Shown: positions 9,489-18,710 of the stretch, in pieces | How positions within the stretch are numbered: the first letter of the stretch is position 1 | Layout: the number at the start of each line of letters is the position of its first letter | DNA from: Paracoccaceae bacterium | GTDB taxonomy: Bacteria > Pseudomonadota > Alphaproteobacteria > Rhodobacterales > Rhodobacteraceae | Direction: 5' to 3' | DNA: 60,459 nt | Assembly (NCBI GenBank): GCA_029862205.1 | Contig: JAOTXT010000023.1 | Location: forward strand, 1-60,459 | Program-made: the position numbers and the translations under genes | The notes under the pieces: model-generated | What the model was told of the DNA's origin: nothing | The model's database searches: none | Seen by the model: the letters and a program-made list of their open reading frames with translations, nothing else

Positions 9489-10385
9489 ATGAAACATCTC
9501 ATCCTGACTGCGCTTTTGGCCGCGTCGCTGAGTGCAAGCAGCGCGCTGGCCGCCACATGGAACAAGCTGATCGGCCCGGACGATCTGTCCGCCCTGATCC
9601 GCGGTGGCGACGTGACGGTGCTCGATATCCGGGATCACAAGGCCTATGCGGGCGGCCATGTCGCGGGTGCTCTAAGCGCTCCATATGGCAGCTGGCGCGG
9701 GCCGAAACAGAACCCCGGCGCGCGGCTGAGCGACGCGCAGCTGACTGAGCGATTGCAGAGTCTAGGGCTAGAACCCGGCGACCGGGTCGTGGTTACCTAT
9801 CAGGGGGCAAACACCACCGATTTCGGCGCCGCGGCGCGCGTTTACTGGACGCTTAAATCCGCCGGCCTGACCGAGATCGCGATCCTGAATGGCGGGGTCG
9901 TGTCGTGGGTCAAGGCAGGCAAGGGGTTGAGCCAGTCGCCCGTGATCGCCGAACGCTCGGATGCCAGCTTCACGCTGGCCGAGGATTGGATGATCACCCG
10001 CGAGGGCGTGCAGGACGTGCTGACGGGTGCGCGCCAATCGACCATGATCGACGCGCGGCCGCTCGTGTTCTGGAAGGGCGACAAGAAGCACCCGGCGGCC
10101 AAGCGCGCCGGCACGCTGGAAGGCGCCCTGCAGATCACGCATGACAGCTGGTTCCCTGGCTCGACGACCGAGGTGACCGCCGCCGACCGGGTGATGGAGA
10201 TCGCGCGCGAGGCGGGTTACGCCGAGGATAGCAAGGAGCTGGTCAGCTTCTGCAATACTGGTCACTGGGCGGCGACCAATTGGTTCGCGCTGTCGGAGCT
10301 GGCTGGGGTCGAGGGGGTCAAGCTCTACCCCGAATCCATGGTCGGCTGGGCGAATTCCGGTGGTGCATTGATGAACGAGAAATAG
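9489..10385 (+). CDS. Exported sulfurtransferase with tandem rhodanese domains
   Basis: A 298-residue protein with a clear Sec signal peptide (MKHLILTALLAASLSASSALA, cleavage about residue 21), hence periplasmic. Two rhodanese domains follow. The first (VTVLDIRDHKAYAGGHVAGA) lacks an active-site cysteine loop. The second carries the catalytic loop FCNTGHWAATNWF near residue 255, with Cys-Asn-Thr-Gly-His-Trp-Ala matching the CxxGxxA pattern of thiosulfate/mercaptopyruvate sulfurtransferases. A good ribosome site (CAGGGAG) precedes the ATG. It probably handles reduced sulfur in the periplasm. It is divergent from the RACo-like gene, sharing a ~195 bp intergenic region. Confidence 0.88.
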   Translation: MKHLILTALLAASLSASSALAATWNKLIGPDDLSALIRGGDVTVLDIRDHKAYAGGHVAGALSAPYGSWRGPKQNPGARLSDAQLTERLQSLGLEPGDRVVVTYQGANTTDFGAAARVYWTLKSAGLTEIAILNGGVVSWVKAGKGLSQSPVIAERSDASFTLAEDWMITREGVQDVLTGARQSTMIDARPLVFWKGDKKHPAAKRAGTLEGALQITHDSWFPGSTTEVTAADRVMEIAREAGYAEDSKELVSFCNTGHWAATNWFALSELAGVEGVKLYPESMVGWANSGGALMNEK

Positions 10386-10389
10386 CGCT

Positions 10390-11087
10390 ATGGCCCGATC
10401 CCATCCCGCCGCCGCCAATCCCGACCATCTCGCGGCGCGCCTGGCACTGCTGGAGCGCGAGAAGGATTTGAACCGTGAACGCGACGCGCTGGCGACAGCT
10501 CGCCGCGCGCTGCCGCCGGTGGAGGTCACCAAGGACTACAGTTCGAGACCGAGAGCGGGGCCGCCACGCTGGCCGATCTTTTCGCTGGGCATGGGCAGCT
10601 TGTGATCCAGCACTTCATGTTCGATCCGAATTGGGAGGCAGGCTGCAAGAGCTGCTCGTTCTGGACCGACGGGTTTGACCGTGCTCAGCCGCATCTGGCG
10701 GCGTGCGACACACGGCTGGTGACCGTCGCCCGGGCGCCTTGGCCAAAGCTTGCCGCATTTCGCGCGCGCATGGGCTGGCGGGGCGCATGGGCCTCGTCCC
10801 ATGGTTCGGACTTCAATCTGGATTTCGGTGCCAGCTTCGAGCCCGGCGAACGCGAGGCGGGCCGCGCGGTTTACAATTACCGTGAGGGGAGCTTTCCCGC
10901 GCCCGAAGCGCCTGGGATCTCGAGCTTCAGCCGACGCGAAGACCGCACGATCCTTTATCACTATTCGACCTTCGCGCGCGGGCTCGACCCGATGAACCCG
11001 GTCTACCAACTCCTGGATCTGACCGCCAAGGGCCGGGACGAGGGCGACGGGATCATGTCGTGGGTTAAGCTCCACGACGAATATTAA
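10390..11087 (+). pseudogene. DUF899 (thioredoxin-like) gene with a frameshift
   Basis: Two overlapping frames encode consecutive parts of one DUF899 protein. 10390-~10540 gives the N-terminal helix (ALLEREKDLNRERDAL, VEVTKDY). From ~10541 the next frame continues with FETESGAATLADLFAGHGQ, then QHFMFDPNWEAGCKSCSFW, and runs to LHDEY at 11087. Reading across needs one extra base near 10541-10543 (AGTTCGAG where AGTTTCGAG would restore the frame). The restored protein is about 232 residues, the usual family size, with the CKSC thioredoxin-like motif intact. The rest of the gene looks undamaged, so this is either a very recent inactivation or a one-base sequencing error. It starts 4 bp after the rhodanese stop. 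Confidence 0.85.
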
Positions 11088-11226
11088 TCGTGGCCGCTCG
11101 CATTTGATCGGATGACTAACTGACGATTACGTCGCAGGCGGGAATCTTTACGTTTTCTAGAAATTTCTCTGCGTTCACGGAGGATGGCGATTATCTACAC
11201 GTGTCTGAGGTCGCGTGCAAAGTGCT

Positions 11227-12621
11227 CTAGCGATTGTGCTTTGCTAGGAAAGCGGTCACCTCCTCGAAGAACTGGTCGAAAGCTGGTGTGCCTTCGAGAA
11301 TCGCGTGGTTGCTGCCGGGTAGCTCAACGAAGCTGGCACCGGGGATAAAGCGGGCGACCTGGTAGCCCTCATCTAGTGGCGCAACCCGGTCGTCCGTGCA
11401 GTGCAGAACCAGCGTAGGCACGCGCAGCTGCTTCGCCAGTTCGGTCACGTCGATCCGGGCGTTCATGTTCCAGATTCGCAGCGCATTCTCCGGGTTGGTC
11501 GCGATGCGCTGGAGCTCGTCGAAGCTCTGACCGATCTCCGGCGAAGCATCGGGGATGAAATTCGAGGTGAAAAAGTGCCGGAATGCCGGGTTGGTCGACC
11601 CCCAGCCGTCTCGGATCGTCATGCTCAGCGCCTCGAACAGCTTTTTTTGGTCAGGGTCCGGACGCATCAGTCGGCCGCGAAGATAGCCGCCATAGATGAT
11701 CAGGCATGAGATACGGTCCGGGTTCTCAGCGGCGTAGCGGATCGAAAAGGCGCCACCCTGAGACATACCGAAGAGCGCGAAACGTTCCAGCCCGGCAGCG
11801 TCGGCGACGGCGGACATGTCACCGATCATGGTATCGAGGGTGAATTCTTCGACTTCCCAGTCGGAGAGTCCATTGCCGCGCTGGTCGAAACGCACGAGCT
11901 GGCAATGGTGGGCGAGTTCGCCCAGGAAGGGCCCCCAGACCGGGCTGCGCCATTCATATTCCAGATGGTTTAGCCAGTTCGGCGCCTTGAGTAGCGGTGC
12001 CCCCTCGCCGATGCTCGCCCAGGCTATCTGGACGCCGTCTGGCGCCGCCGCATAGCGGACCCGCTGATTCAGCGCGGCCGGGGCGACTTCCGGCTCGCGT
12101 GGTGGAGCGTCGGGTGTCCACTGCCAGACCCGGATCGGGCGCATAATATTCTTAACACGCTGGCTACCCATGTCGCGGAAGGGCTGGGAAACGCGCTCGG
12201 CGACTGTCTGGTGGACGATGTCCGAAATACAGACGCCGCCTGGCTCGGAGAGGCCCTGCAGCCGTGCGGCTACGTTCACTCCATCGCCGAAGACGTCGTC
12301 CTCGTCGAAGACGATGTCGCCGAGATTGATGCCGACCCGGTAGACAATCCGGTCGTCGGGCGCGGAGGCACCCTCACGCTCGGCCATGGCGGTCTGGATA
12401 TCGATGGCGCAGCGCACCGCCTCTCGGGCCGAGGGGAACTCGGCAAGCATTCCGTCGCCGGTGGTCTTGACGATGCGACCGCCCCGGATGGCGATCTCCG
12501 GGTCGATAGCCTCGCGCCGATGGGCCTTCTGGCGGGTCAGCACGCCCTCCTCGTCGCGCTCCATCAGGCGGCTGTAGCTGGCCATGTCGGCCGAAAGGAT
12601 GGCGGCTAATCGGCGTTCCAT
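11227..12621 (-). CDS. Class III nucleotidyl cyclase fused to alpha/beta hydrolase
   Basis: A 464-residue fusion. Residues 1-165 are a class III adenylate/guanylate cyclase domain: first metal Asp in LSADMASYSRLM, second metal Asp and base-recognising Lys in VKTTGDGMLAEF, and the transition-state motif GDGVNVAARL. Residues ~185-464 are an alpha/beta hydrolase with nucleophile elbow GMSQGG, acid Asp in CTDDRVAP and catalytic His in GSNHAI. All catalytic residues look present in both halves. It is transcribed away from the divergent region at 12622-12729. Function is inferred only at domain level: a cytoplasmic enzyme whose cyclase half may sense or report on the hydrolase substrate. Confidence 0.88.
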   Translation of the reverse strand: MERRLAAILSADMASYSRLMERDEEGVLTRQKAHRREAIDPEIAIRGGRIVKTTGDGMLAEFPSAREAVRCAIDIQTAMAEREGASAPDDRIVYRVGINLGDIVFDEDDVFGDGVNVAARLQGLSEPGGVCISDIVHQTVAERVSQPFRDMGSQRVKNIMRPIRVWQWTPDAPPREPEVAPAALNQRVRYAAAPDGVQIAWASIGEGAPLLKAPNWLNHLEYEWRSPVWGPFLGELAHHCQLVRFDQRGNGLSDWEVEEFTLDTMIGDMSAVADAAGLERFALFGMSQGGAFSIRYAAENPDRISCLIIYGGYLRGRLMRPDPDQKKLFEALSMTIRDGWGSTNPAFRHFFTSNFIPDASPEIGQSFDELQRIATNPENALRIWNMNARIDVTELAKQLRVPTLVLHCTDDRVAPLDEGYQVARFIPGASFVELPGSNHAILEGTPAFDQFFEEVTAFLAKHNR

Positions 12622-12729
12622 TTGGTTTCCCCTGGGCCGAGCCTAGCGCCAAGATGGTCGGGAATCCATCGGTTGCGCGGTCCGATACCGTTGAGGCGAC
12701 TAGCAGAGGATGCGGTTCCAACGGACGGC

Positions 12730-13194
12730 TCAGCTAACATCCACAGGCAAAGTTGTCGTGTCCTTGATTTCCTCCATCACGAAGCTGGCCGAGATATCGG
12801 TCAGTTCCACCCGCCGGATCAGCCGCTGGTAAAGCCGGTCATAGGCGCGTACATCCGCCACCCGAGCCTTGAGCAGATAGTCGAGATCGCCGCTGGTGCG
12901 CCAGACGCCCAGGATCTCGGGCATGTCGCGCACCGCCTTGATGAAACGCTCGAGCCAGTCGGGCGCGTGTTGATCCGTCCTGACGGCAATGAAAACGGTC
13001 AGGCCCAGACCGACCGCTTCCGGGTTCACCAGTGCGACCCGGGCGGTGATGATGCCCGCCTCCTCCATCAGCCGCACCCGGCGCCAGCAGGCATTGCGCG
13101 ACAGGCCCACGCGTTCACCCAAGGCTTCGACGCTGATCGAAGCGTCACGCTGCAATTCCCGCAGGATTCGGCGGTCGAGTTGATCAATATTCAT
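12730..13194 (-). CDS. Lrp/AsnC family transcriptional regulator
   Basis: A 154-residue one-domain-plus-RAM regulator. The N-terminal winged HTH reads LDRRILRELQRDASISVEAL then VGLSRNACWRRVRLMEEAG. The C-terminal RAM ligand domain includes ILGVWRTSGDLDYLLKARV. Such proteins sense amino acids and usually regulate themselves and a neighbour. The flanking genes are the cyclase-hydrolase fusion and the divergent DUF6356 gene; the ~116 bp AT-rich gap to the latter is the likely operator region. The specific amino acid cannot be deduced. Confidence 0.92.
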   Translation of the reverse strand: MNIDQLDRRILRELQRDASISVEALGERVGLSRNACWRRVRLMEEAGIITARVALVNPEAVGLGLTVFIAVRTDQHAPDWLERFIKAVRDMPEILGVWRTSGDLDYLLKARVADVRAYDRLYQRLIRRVELTDISASFVMEEIKDTTTLPVDVS

Positions 13195-13310
13195 AATAAA
13201 TTCGATTTTGTAGGATAATATCCTCTAATCAAGAAAAATCACTCAAAGATTGAGAGCCTTTCCCGTGCGATCCGTGGCATTCAACACCAAACGAGATCCA
13301 GGAGGCCATC

Positions 13311-13526
13311 ATGATCGCAACAGTTAAATCATTGTTCCTGACCCATCCCCGCTCGGTCGATGAGAGCTATCTGGAGCATATGGCCTTTGCCGGGCGCTTC
13401 TCGGGCAAGCTGTTCTTGGCGGCATTCGCTGCGCTGGCCCATGCGATCTTGCCTTTCATGTTCGAGAAGACGGCCAACCGGATGATCGCCGATATGTATG
13501 CCCGCACCCATAACCGCGGGCGCTAG
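13311..13526 (+). CDS. DUF6356 family small protein
   Basis: A 71-residue protein preceded by a strong ribosome site (AGGAGGCC). The pattern THPRSVDESYLEHM, then GRFSGKLFLAAFAALAHAI and PFMFEKTANRMI, matches a conserved alphaproteobacterial small protein family (DUF6356) with one amphipathic to hydrophobic central helix. The function is unknown; it could be membrane-associated. It is divergent from the Lrp regulator, which is the obvious candidate for its control. Confidence 0.75.
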   Translation: MIATVKSLFLTHPRSVDESYLEHMAFAGRFSGKLFLAAFAALAHAILPFMFEKTANRMIADMYARTHNRGR

Positions 13527-13552
13527 GCGATCGGCCTTCGGACACACAAATG

Positions 13553-13568
13553 TGTGACACCTGTCACA
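13553..13568. promoter_or_regulatory. CRP-type operator (TGTGA-N6-TCACA) with aligned promoter
   Basis: TGTGACACCTGTCACA is a perfect palindrome fitting the CRP/FNR-superfamily consensus TGTGA-N6-TCACA. A -10-like TATATCT lies at 13589-13595, so the site centre would be near -41, the classical activator position. The regulated gene would be the methyltransferase starting at 13654. A second site with the same flank occurs at 23011 (see findings). Confidence 0.5.
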
Positions 13569-13653
13569 GACGGGCCAGGCCCCGCGTCTATATCTGCACC
13601 CAGTGACACGTCGGGGCACCCAAGCGGTTCCCCGGAATATTCGAGGTGCAGTC

Positions 13654-14262
13654 ATGCCTGTTTTCATAAAGCGGACCGCCGCCAGTATTCTGGGCGGCGC
13701 CTCGGCGCGGCGGCTGCGCACGCGCATCGTTTCGCAAGCCGAGGGCGTGGTCGTCGAGTTCAATTTCGGCAGCGGTCAGAACCTGCGTCACTACGACCGG
13801 GCGCGGGTCAGCAAGCTCTATGCCGTCAACCCGCCGGCGGGATTTGCCGATCCTGTCTGCGACCAGGTCGATGGTGCCGGGCTGGAGATCGAGCGGATTC
13901 CGGTCTCGGCCGAGGCATTGCCGCTCGTGGATGGCATCGCCGATACGGTCGTCGTGACCTACGGGTTCAGCACCATCCCTGATGCCGAGGCGGCGATGGC
14001 CGAGGCGCGCCGGGTATTGAGGCCCGGTGGCCGGTTGCTTCTGGTCGAACACGGCCGGGCGCCGTCGCGCTGGATTGCCCGGCTGCAGGATCGCCTGAAC
14101 CCGCTTTGGCGCTCTTTCGCCGGCGGCGACAACCTGAACCGCGACATCACGGGGATGCTGCAGCGCGTCGGCTTCGACACCAGCCGCGTCGAGCAGGTCT
14201 ATCTGCGCGGGATGCCCCGGGTGTTGGGCGCGCACCATTTAGGTGTTGCTCGGCCGCTGTAG
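13654..14262 (+). CDS. Class I SAM-dependent methyltransferase (UbiE-like)
   Basis: A 202-residue Rossmann methyltransferase. The SAM-binding motif I is VVVEFNFGSGQN (degenerate from the usual E/DxGxGxG), and the post-motif ARRVLRPGGRLLLVEHG is typical of UbiE/menaquinone-type enzymes. The ATG at 13654 is preferred over a GTG 17 codons upstream because GAGGTG sits at the right spacing. Its substrate is unknown. It faces the convergent icd gene, separated by two small palindromes. Confidence 0.82.
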   Translation: MPVFIKRTAASILGGASARRLRTRIVSQAEGVVVEFNFGSGQNLRHYDRARVSKLYAVNPPAGFADPVCDQVDGAGLEIERIPVSAEALPLVDGIADTVVVTYGFSTIPDAEAAMAEARRVLRPGGRLLLVEHGRAPSRWIARLQDRLNPLWRSFAGGDNLNRDITGMLQRVGFDTSRVEQVYLRGMPRVLGAHHLGVARPL

Positions 14263-14287
14263 AACCGGCCCGCGTTCCGCCCGCATA

Positions 14288-14309
14288 GGTGCATCAAGAT
14301 GCACCCTAC
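14288..14309 (-). repeat. GTAGGG-type palindromic repeat, copy 1
   Basis: On the minus strand this reads GTAGGG followed by a stem-loop (GGTGCATC paired with GATGCACC, 8 bp perfect). It lies between convergent genes and could serve as a bidirectional terminator. It shares its GTAGGG prefix and layout with copies at 14328 and 51405. Confidence 0.55.
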
Positions 14310-14327
14310 GAGGCCGCGCCAAAGTCC

Positions 14328-14349
14328 GTAGGGCGGAACTTGTTCCGCC
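14328..14349 (+). repeat. GTAGGG-type palindromic repeat, copy 2
   Basis: GTAGGG leads into a perfect 8-bp stem GGCGGAAC / GTTCCGCC with a 2-base loop, 18 bp after copy 1 and in the opposite orientation. It is an intergenic palindromic (REP-like) element just downstream of icd. Confidence 0.55.
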
Positions 14350-14388
14350 GCGAACGGTGGGCCACGTCCAGCGAGATGGGCGCCGCTG

Positions 14389-15603
14389 CTACCCCGCCAG
14401 GGCCTTGTTCAGGTTCTCGTCGACCTTGTCGAGGAAGCCCATCGTGGTCAGCCACTTCTGGTCCGGCCCCACCAGCAGCGCCAGATCCTTGGTCATGTGG
14501 CCGGACTCGACCGTCTCGACACAGACCCGCTCCAACGTCTCGGCGAAATTCGTCAGCTGTGCGTTGCCGTCGAGCTTGCCCCGGTGCTTCAGCCCGCCGG
14601 ACCAGGCATAGATCGAGGCGATCGAGTTGGTGGAGGTCGCCTTACCGTCCTGATGCTGGCGGTAGTGGCGGGTCACGGTGCCGTGGGCCGCCTCGGACTC
14701 GACCACCTTGCCGTCCGGCGTCATCAGGACCGAGGCCATCATGCCGAGCGAGCCGAAACCCTGGGCCACGGTGTCGGACTGCACGTCGCCGTCATAATTC
14801 TTGCAGGCCCAGACGAAGCCACCGTTCCATTTCATGGCACAGGCAACCATGTCGTCAATCAGCCGGTGCTCGTAAGTGATGTCCTTCGCCTTGAACTGGT
14901 CGGCGAACTCGGCATCGAAGACCTCCTGGAAGAGCTCCAGGAACCGCCCGTCATACTGTTTCAGGATGGTGTTCTTGGTCGACATATAGACCGGCCAGCC
15001 CAGATTGAGCCCGTAGTTGAACGAGGCCCGGGCAAAGTCGCGGATCGAGTCGTCGAGATTGTACATCGCCATGGCGACACCGGAGCTCGGCGCGTCAAAG
15101 ACGTCGCGCTCGATCACCTCGCCATCCTCGCCCACGAACTTGATGGTCAGCTTGCCGGCGCCCGGGAATTTGAAGTCCGTCGCGCGGTACTGGTCGCCGA
15201 AGGCGTGACGGCCGATGACGATCGGCTTGGTCCAGCCCGGCACCAGGCGCGGCACGTTCGAGCAGATGATCGGCTGGCGGAAGACGACACCGCCCAGGAT
15301 GTTGCGGATCGTGCCGTTGGGGCTGCGCCACATATTCTTCAGGCCGAACTCCTCGACCCGGGCTTCATCCGGTGTGATCGTGGCGCATTTCACGCCGACG
15401 CCCACTTCCTTGATCTTCTCTGCGGCGTCGATGGTGATTTGGTCTTCGGTCGCGTCGCGGCTTTCGATGCCCAGGTCGTAGTAAAGCAGGTCGATGTCGA
15501 GGTAGGGCAGGATCAGCTTCTGCTTGATGAAGTCCCAGATGATCCGGGTCATCTCGTCGCCGTCGAGCTCGACGACGGGGTTCTCTACCTTGATCTTCGA
15601 CAT
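14389..15603 (-). CDS. icd: NADP-dependent isocitrate dehydrogenase
   Basis: A 404-residue TCA-cycle enzyme oxidising isocitrate to 2-oxoglutarate. It starts [20 protein letters not shown], which is the type II (eukaryote-like, homodimeric) form common in alphaproteobacteria rather than the E. coli type. Conserved segments include [14 protein letters not shown] (isocitrate phosphate contact), [15 protein letters not shown] and the NADP-binding [15 protein letters not shown]. The ATG at 15603 is chosen over an upstream in-frame start because GGGAGGGACAGGC directly precedes it. Confidence 0.97.
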   Translation of the reverse strand: MSKIKVENPVVELDGDEMTRIIWDFIKQKLILPYLDIDLLYYDLGIESRDATEDQITIDAAEKIKEVGVGVKCATITPDEARVEEFGLKNMWRSPNGTIRNILGGVVFRQPIICSNVPRLVPGWTKPIVIGRHAFGDQYRATDFKFPGAGKLTIKFVGEDGEVIERDVFDAPSSGVAMAMYNLDDSIRDFARASFNYGLNLGWPVYMSTKNTILKQYDGRFLELFQEVFDAEFADQFKAKDITYEHRLIDDMVACAMKWNGGFVWACKNYDGDVQSDTVAQGFGSLGMMASVLMTPDGKVVESEAAHGTVTRHYRQHQDGKATSTNSIASIYAWSGGLKHRGKLDGNAQLTNFAETLERVCVETVESGHMTKDLALLVGPDQKWLTTMGFLDKVDENLNKALAG

Positions 15604-15718
15604 GCCTGTCCCTCCCAAATCGGCGCTGTTCTCGGAATCGGGCGGACCATAACGGTCTTGGTGCGGCGCAGCAACGCGACTCATTGGCTTGTCCATTCCG
15701 CACTGTTAGGCAGGTCGG

Positions 15719-16558
15719 ATGAGCGGCACGCGGGAGAAATGGCGGCGGTTGCGGATGGGGCTGGCGACGCTGCTGGGACGGCCCCAGGGGTTCTTCACGC
15801 CATATCGGTATGCGTCCAGCGTGGCGCCGCCTGGGCCTTATCCGGCGATCGAGACGGCTTTCGGGGCTGCGGAGCCTGCTTTTGCGAACGTATTGGATTT
15901 GATCGACGGCCATGCAGACCGGTTGGCGGGTTTTGACGGTCCGCCGCCGGAGCCGCGCTGGGGGCAGAGCTGGTTTCCGCGCCTCGACGGGGCGGCGGCT
16001 TACGCGCTGGTGCGCCAGTTTCGACCGAAGCGGATCGTCGAGGTTGGCTCGGGTCACTCGACCCGAATGCTAGCCCGCGCCGTTACGGACATTGGGGCCG
16101 GGGGGGTATCCAAAATCACTTGCATCGACCCGGCGCCCCGGGCGGCGCTGGATGGGCTGAAGATCGACTGGCACCGCCGGGTGCTAACGGAGAAGGATCT
16201 GGCGCTGTTCCGGTCACTCGAGGCTGGCGATATTGCGTTCTTCGATTCGTCCCACGTGCTCTGGCCGGGTTCGGACGTGGACTTGATCCTAAACCGCTTC
16301 CTGCCCGAGCTGGCGCCTGGTGTTCTGGTCCATATCCACGACGTGCTGCTGCCCGATCCCTATCCCCCACAATGGGCCTGGCGCGGCTATACCGAGCAGA
16401 ATGCGCTGGCTGGGTGGATCCTGGGGGGCGCCTACGCGCCGGTCTTCGCCAGCCACTACGCGCTGACCCGGATGGGCGCGGCTCAGCGGCCGGGGGTGGC
16501 GAGGCTGCCGCTGCCGGAAGAGGCGCTGGAGACCAGCCTGTGGCTGCAACGGGTCTAG
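15719..16558 (+). CDS. Class I SAM-dependent methyltransferase (Methyltransf_24-like)
   Basis: A 279-residue protein whose central SAM motif is RIVEVGSGHSTRMLARAV, followed by KITCIDPAP (acidic ribose contact). A DSSHV segment and VLVHIHDVLLPDPYP follow, all as in the Methyltransf_24 group that also includes cephalosporin-hydroxylase-like enzymes. No signal peptide is seen. The substrate is unknown. It starts 115 bp from the divergent icd start and runs toward trmJ, with a 63 bp gap. Confidence 0.78.
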   Translation: MSGTREKWRRLRMGLATLLGRPQGFFTPYRYASSVAPPGPYPAIETAFGAAEPAFANVLDLIDGHADRLAGFDGPPPEPRWGQSWFPRLDGAAAYALVRQFRPKRIVEVGSGHSTRMLARAVTDIGAGGVSKITCIDPAPRAALDGLKIDWHRRVLTEKDLALFRSLEAGDIAFFDSSHVLWPGSDVDLILNRFLPELAPGVLVHIHDVLLPDPYPPQWAWRGYTEQNALAGWILGGAYAPVFASHYALTRMGAAQRPGVARLPLPEEALETSLWLQRV

Positions 16559-16621
16559 GAAGGCTTGTCAGGTCGCCCGCCAGTCCCGTAAACCCCGGCT
16601 GCCCTGCGGAGACTTGGCCCT

Positions 16622-17407
16622 ATGTCCGGCACCGATCACAGCAAGCAACACGAATGGTCGGAGGACGGCCCCGAAAGCCGTCTCGTCTCGATCCTGGTTG
16701 AGCCGCAGATGGGCGAGAACATCGGGGCTGCGGCCCGGGCGATGTGGAATTTCGGGCTGCGGCACCTGCGGATCGTCAATCCGCGCGACGGTTGGCCGAA
16801 CCCCGCCGCCGTCGCCATGGCGAGCGGGGCGGGAGGATTGCTGGACGAGGCGCGGATTTTTCCGACGACGGGGGAGGCCGTGGCCGACCTCCACACGGTC
16901 TTCGCGACCACGGCGCGGCCCCGCGAGATGGCCAAGACGGTGATGACGCCAGAGCACGCGATGACGCGCGCCCGCGAACTGATCGGGCAGGGCGAGCGGG
17001 TCGGCATCCTTTATGGCCGCGAGCGGACGGGCCTCGAGAACGACGACGTGGTGCGGGCCAATGCGATCGTGACCGTGCCGGTCAACCCGGCATTCGCCTC
17101 GCTGAACCTGGCCCAATGTGTGCTGCTGATGAGCTATGAATGGCGCCGCCAGGGGAATGGGACCGAGCCGGAGGTCGAGGTTACCGGCCGCGCCGCGCCG
17201 GCCGAACATGGCGCGGTGGCGCGAATGCTGGACCATCTGGAGGGCGAGTTGGACCAAGCCGGGTTCTTCTTCCCCGACCACAAAAAGGCGTCCATGGTCG
17301 CCAACCTGCGCAATCTCTTCCACAGGGCGCCGCTGACCGACCAGGATGTGCGCACGCTGTGGGGCGTGATCCGGACACTGGCCGAGGGGCCGAAGCGGCG
17401 GCGTTGA
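16622..17407 (+). CDS. trmJ: TrmJ-like tRNA/rRNA 2'-O-methyltransferase (SPOUT)
   Basis: A 261-residue SPOUT enzyme. The N-terminal motif 1 is LVEPQMGENIGAAARAMWNFG, motif 2 is GILYGRERTGLENDD, and motif 3 is PVNPAFASLNLAQCVLLMSYE; together these mark the TrmJ branch, which methylates tRNA position 32. The C-terminal ~80 residues form the TrmJ extension (HMLDHLEGEL-like segment, RNLFHRAPLTDQDVRTLWG). It appears complete. Confidence 0.9.
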   Translation: MSGTDHSKQHEWSEDGPESRLVSILVEPQMGENIGAAARAMWNFGLRHLRIVNPRDGWPNPAAVAMASGAGGLLDEARIFPTTGEAVADLHTVFATTARPREMAKTVMTPEHAMTRARELIGQGERVGILYGRERTGLENDDVVRANAIVTVPVNPAFASLNLAQCVLLMSYEWRRQGNGTEPEVEVTGRAAPAEHGAVARMLDHLEGELDQAGFFFPDHKKASMVANLRNLFHRAPLTDQDVRTLWGVIRTLAEGPKRRR

Positions 17408-17579
17408 GGGCGCGGGGAAGCCCGTGTGCTCACATGTGAGATTCCAGCCAAGTTACGGATGAACAAGAGAAAAAGTGTTAACATTAACCTGAAATCAATA
17501 TGTTCAGAACTGTGCCCGTGCTCCCCTGAGACGACCTGCCGCTTGCCGCTGAGCCGCGCGGCGGCTAAGTGAGGCGGCG

Positions 17580-18710
17580 ATGAGCAAGCGATCGATTTTC
17601 GAAGAGGTCGGCGCCGCCGAGGCCGCTCCCACCGCGCCAGCCGCAAGCGCGCCAGCGCTGCGCGAAGCCCGGGGCGCGATCGCGCTTTGGCTGTGGTTCC
17701 TGGCCTTTTTGGTCGCCGCGATGGTTCTGGTGGGCGGGCTGACCCGGCTGACGGATTCCGGCCTCTCGATCACCGTCTGGGATCCGGTGATGGGCGCGGT
17801 CCCGCCACTCTCCGCCGCGGATTGGGACGTGGCCTTTGCCGCCTACAAGGAGACCACCGAGTTCCAGGACCAGAACTCCTGGATGACGCTGGCGGACTTC
17901 AAGCCGATCTTCTGGTGGGAATGGGGGCACCGGTTCCTGGGCCGCCTGGTCGGCCTTATCTGGTTCCTGGGTTTCGTTCTTTTCCTGGTTTCGGGCCGCA
18001 TTCCGCGGGGCTGGACCGGGCGCCTGGTCCTGCCTGGGCTGCTGGGCGCGGCACAAGGCGCGGTCGGCTGGTGGATGGTCGCCTCGGGCCTGACCGGGCG
18101 GCTGGACGTGGCGCCCTACCGGCTGGCGCTGCATCTGGGGCTGGCTTTCGTGATCCTGATGGTGCTGGCTTGGCTGGCGCTGAAGATCCGGCTGGACGAT
18201 GTGGCACTGCTGAAAGCGCGGCGCCGGCGGCTGCCCGCGCTGATGGGTGTGGCGGGTGCGCTGAGCGCGCTGGTCTTCCTGCAGATCCTAGTGGGTGCCC
18301 TGGTCGCCGGCACCGATGCGGGCCGGGGTTATGTGGATTGGCCGTTGATGCAGGGACAGTTCCTGCCGGACGAGAGCTTCGAGATGACGCCGCTGTGGGT
18401 AAATTTCTTCGAAAACCCGGCACTGACCCAGTTCGTGCACCGGATGCTGGGCTATCTGGTTCTCGCTTTCGGAGCTGTCTTTGCCTTGCGCTGCGGGCGG
18501 TCCGGGCACGGGCCGATCCGCAACCTGGGCCGCTGGACCGGGGTGGCGATCCTGGCTCAGGTCATGATTGGGATCGTGACCGTGATGCAGGGCTCGCCCC
18601 TGAACCTGGCGATTCTGCACCAGGCGGGGGCGTTGATCGTGGTTGGGATGTTGGTGCGCACCAAATTCGAGATTGCCTATCCGGGCGAGCAGAGCATCGC
18701 GCGGGGGTAG
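17580..18710 (+). CDS. ctaA: Heme A synthase (CtaA/Cox15)
   Basis: A 376-residue inner-membrane protein with about eight hydrophobic segments. Conserved heme-ligand regions are present: WWEWGHRFLGRLVGL and FVHRMLGYLVLAFG, plus GLTRLTDSGLSITVWDPVMG near the N terminus and ILHQAGALIVVG near the end. It hydroxylates the methyl group of heme O to make heme A for aa3-type cytochrome oxidase, indicating aerobic respiration. The first ~30 residues are an Ala-rich cytoplasmic extension. It is preceded by ~170 bp with no gene. Confidence 0.95.
   Translation: MSKRSIFEEVGAAEAAPTAPAASAPALREARGAIALWLWFLAFLVAAMVLVGGLTRLTDSGLSITVWDPVMGAVPPLSAADWDVAFAAYKETTEFQDQNSWMTLADFKPIFWWEWGHRFLGRLVGLIWFLGFVLFLVSGRIPRGWTGRLVLPGLLGAAQGAVGWWMVASGLTGRLDVAPYRLALHLGLAFVILMVLAWLALKIRLDDVALLKARRRRLPALMGVAGALSALVFLQILVGALVAGTDAGRGYVDWPLMQGQFLPDESFEMTPLWVNFFENPALTQFVHRMLGYLVLAFGAVFALRCGRSGHGPIRNLGRWTGVAILAQVMIGIVTVMQGSPLNLAILHQAGALIVVGMLVRTKFEIAYPGEQSIARG

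Noticed and set aside
14289-14879. Pro/Arg/Ser-rich + strand ORF over the 3' end of icd
   Set aside because: Shadow of icd.
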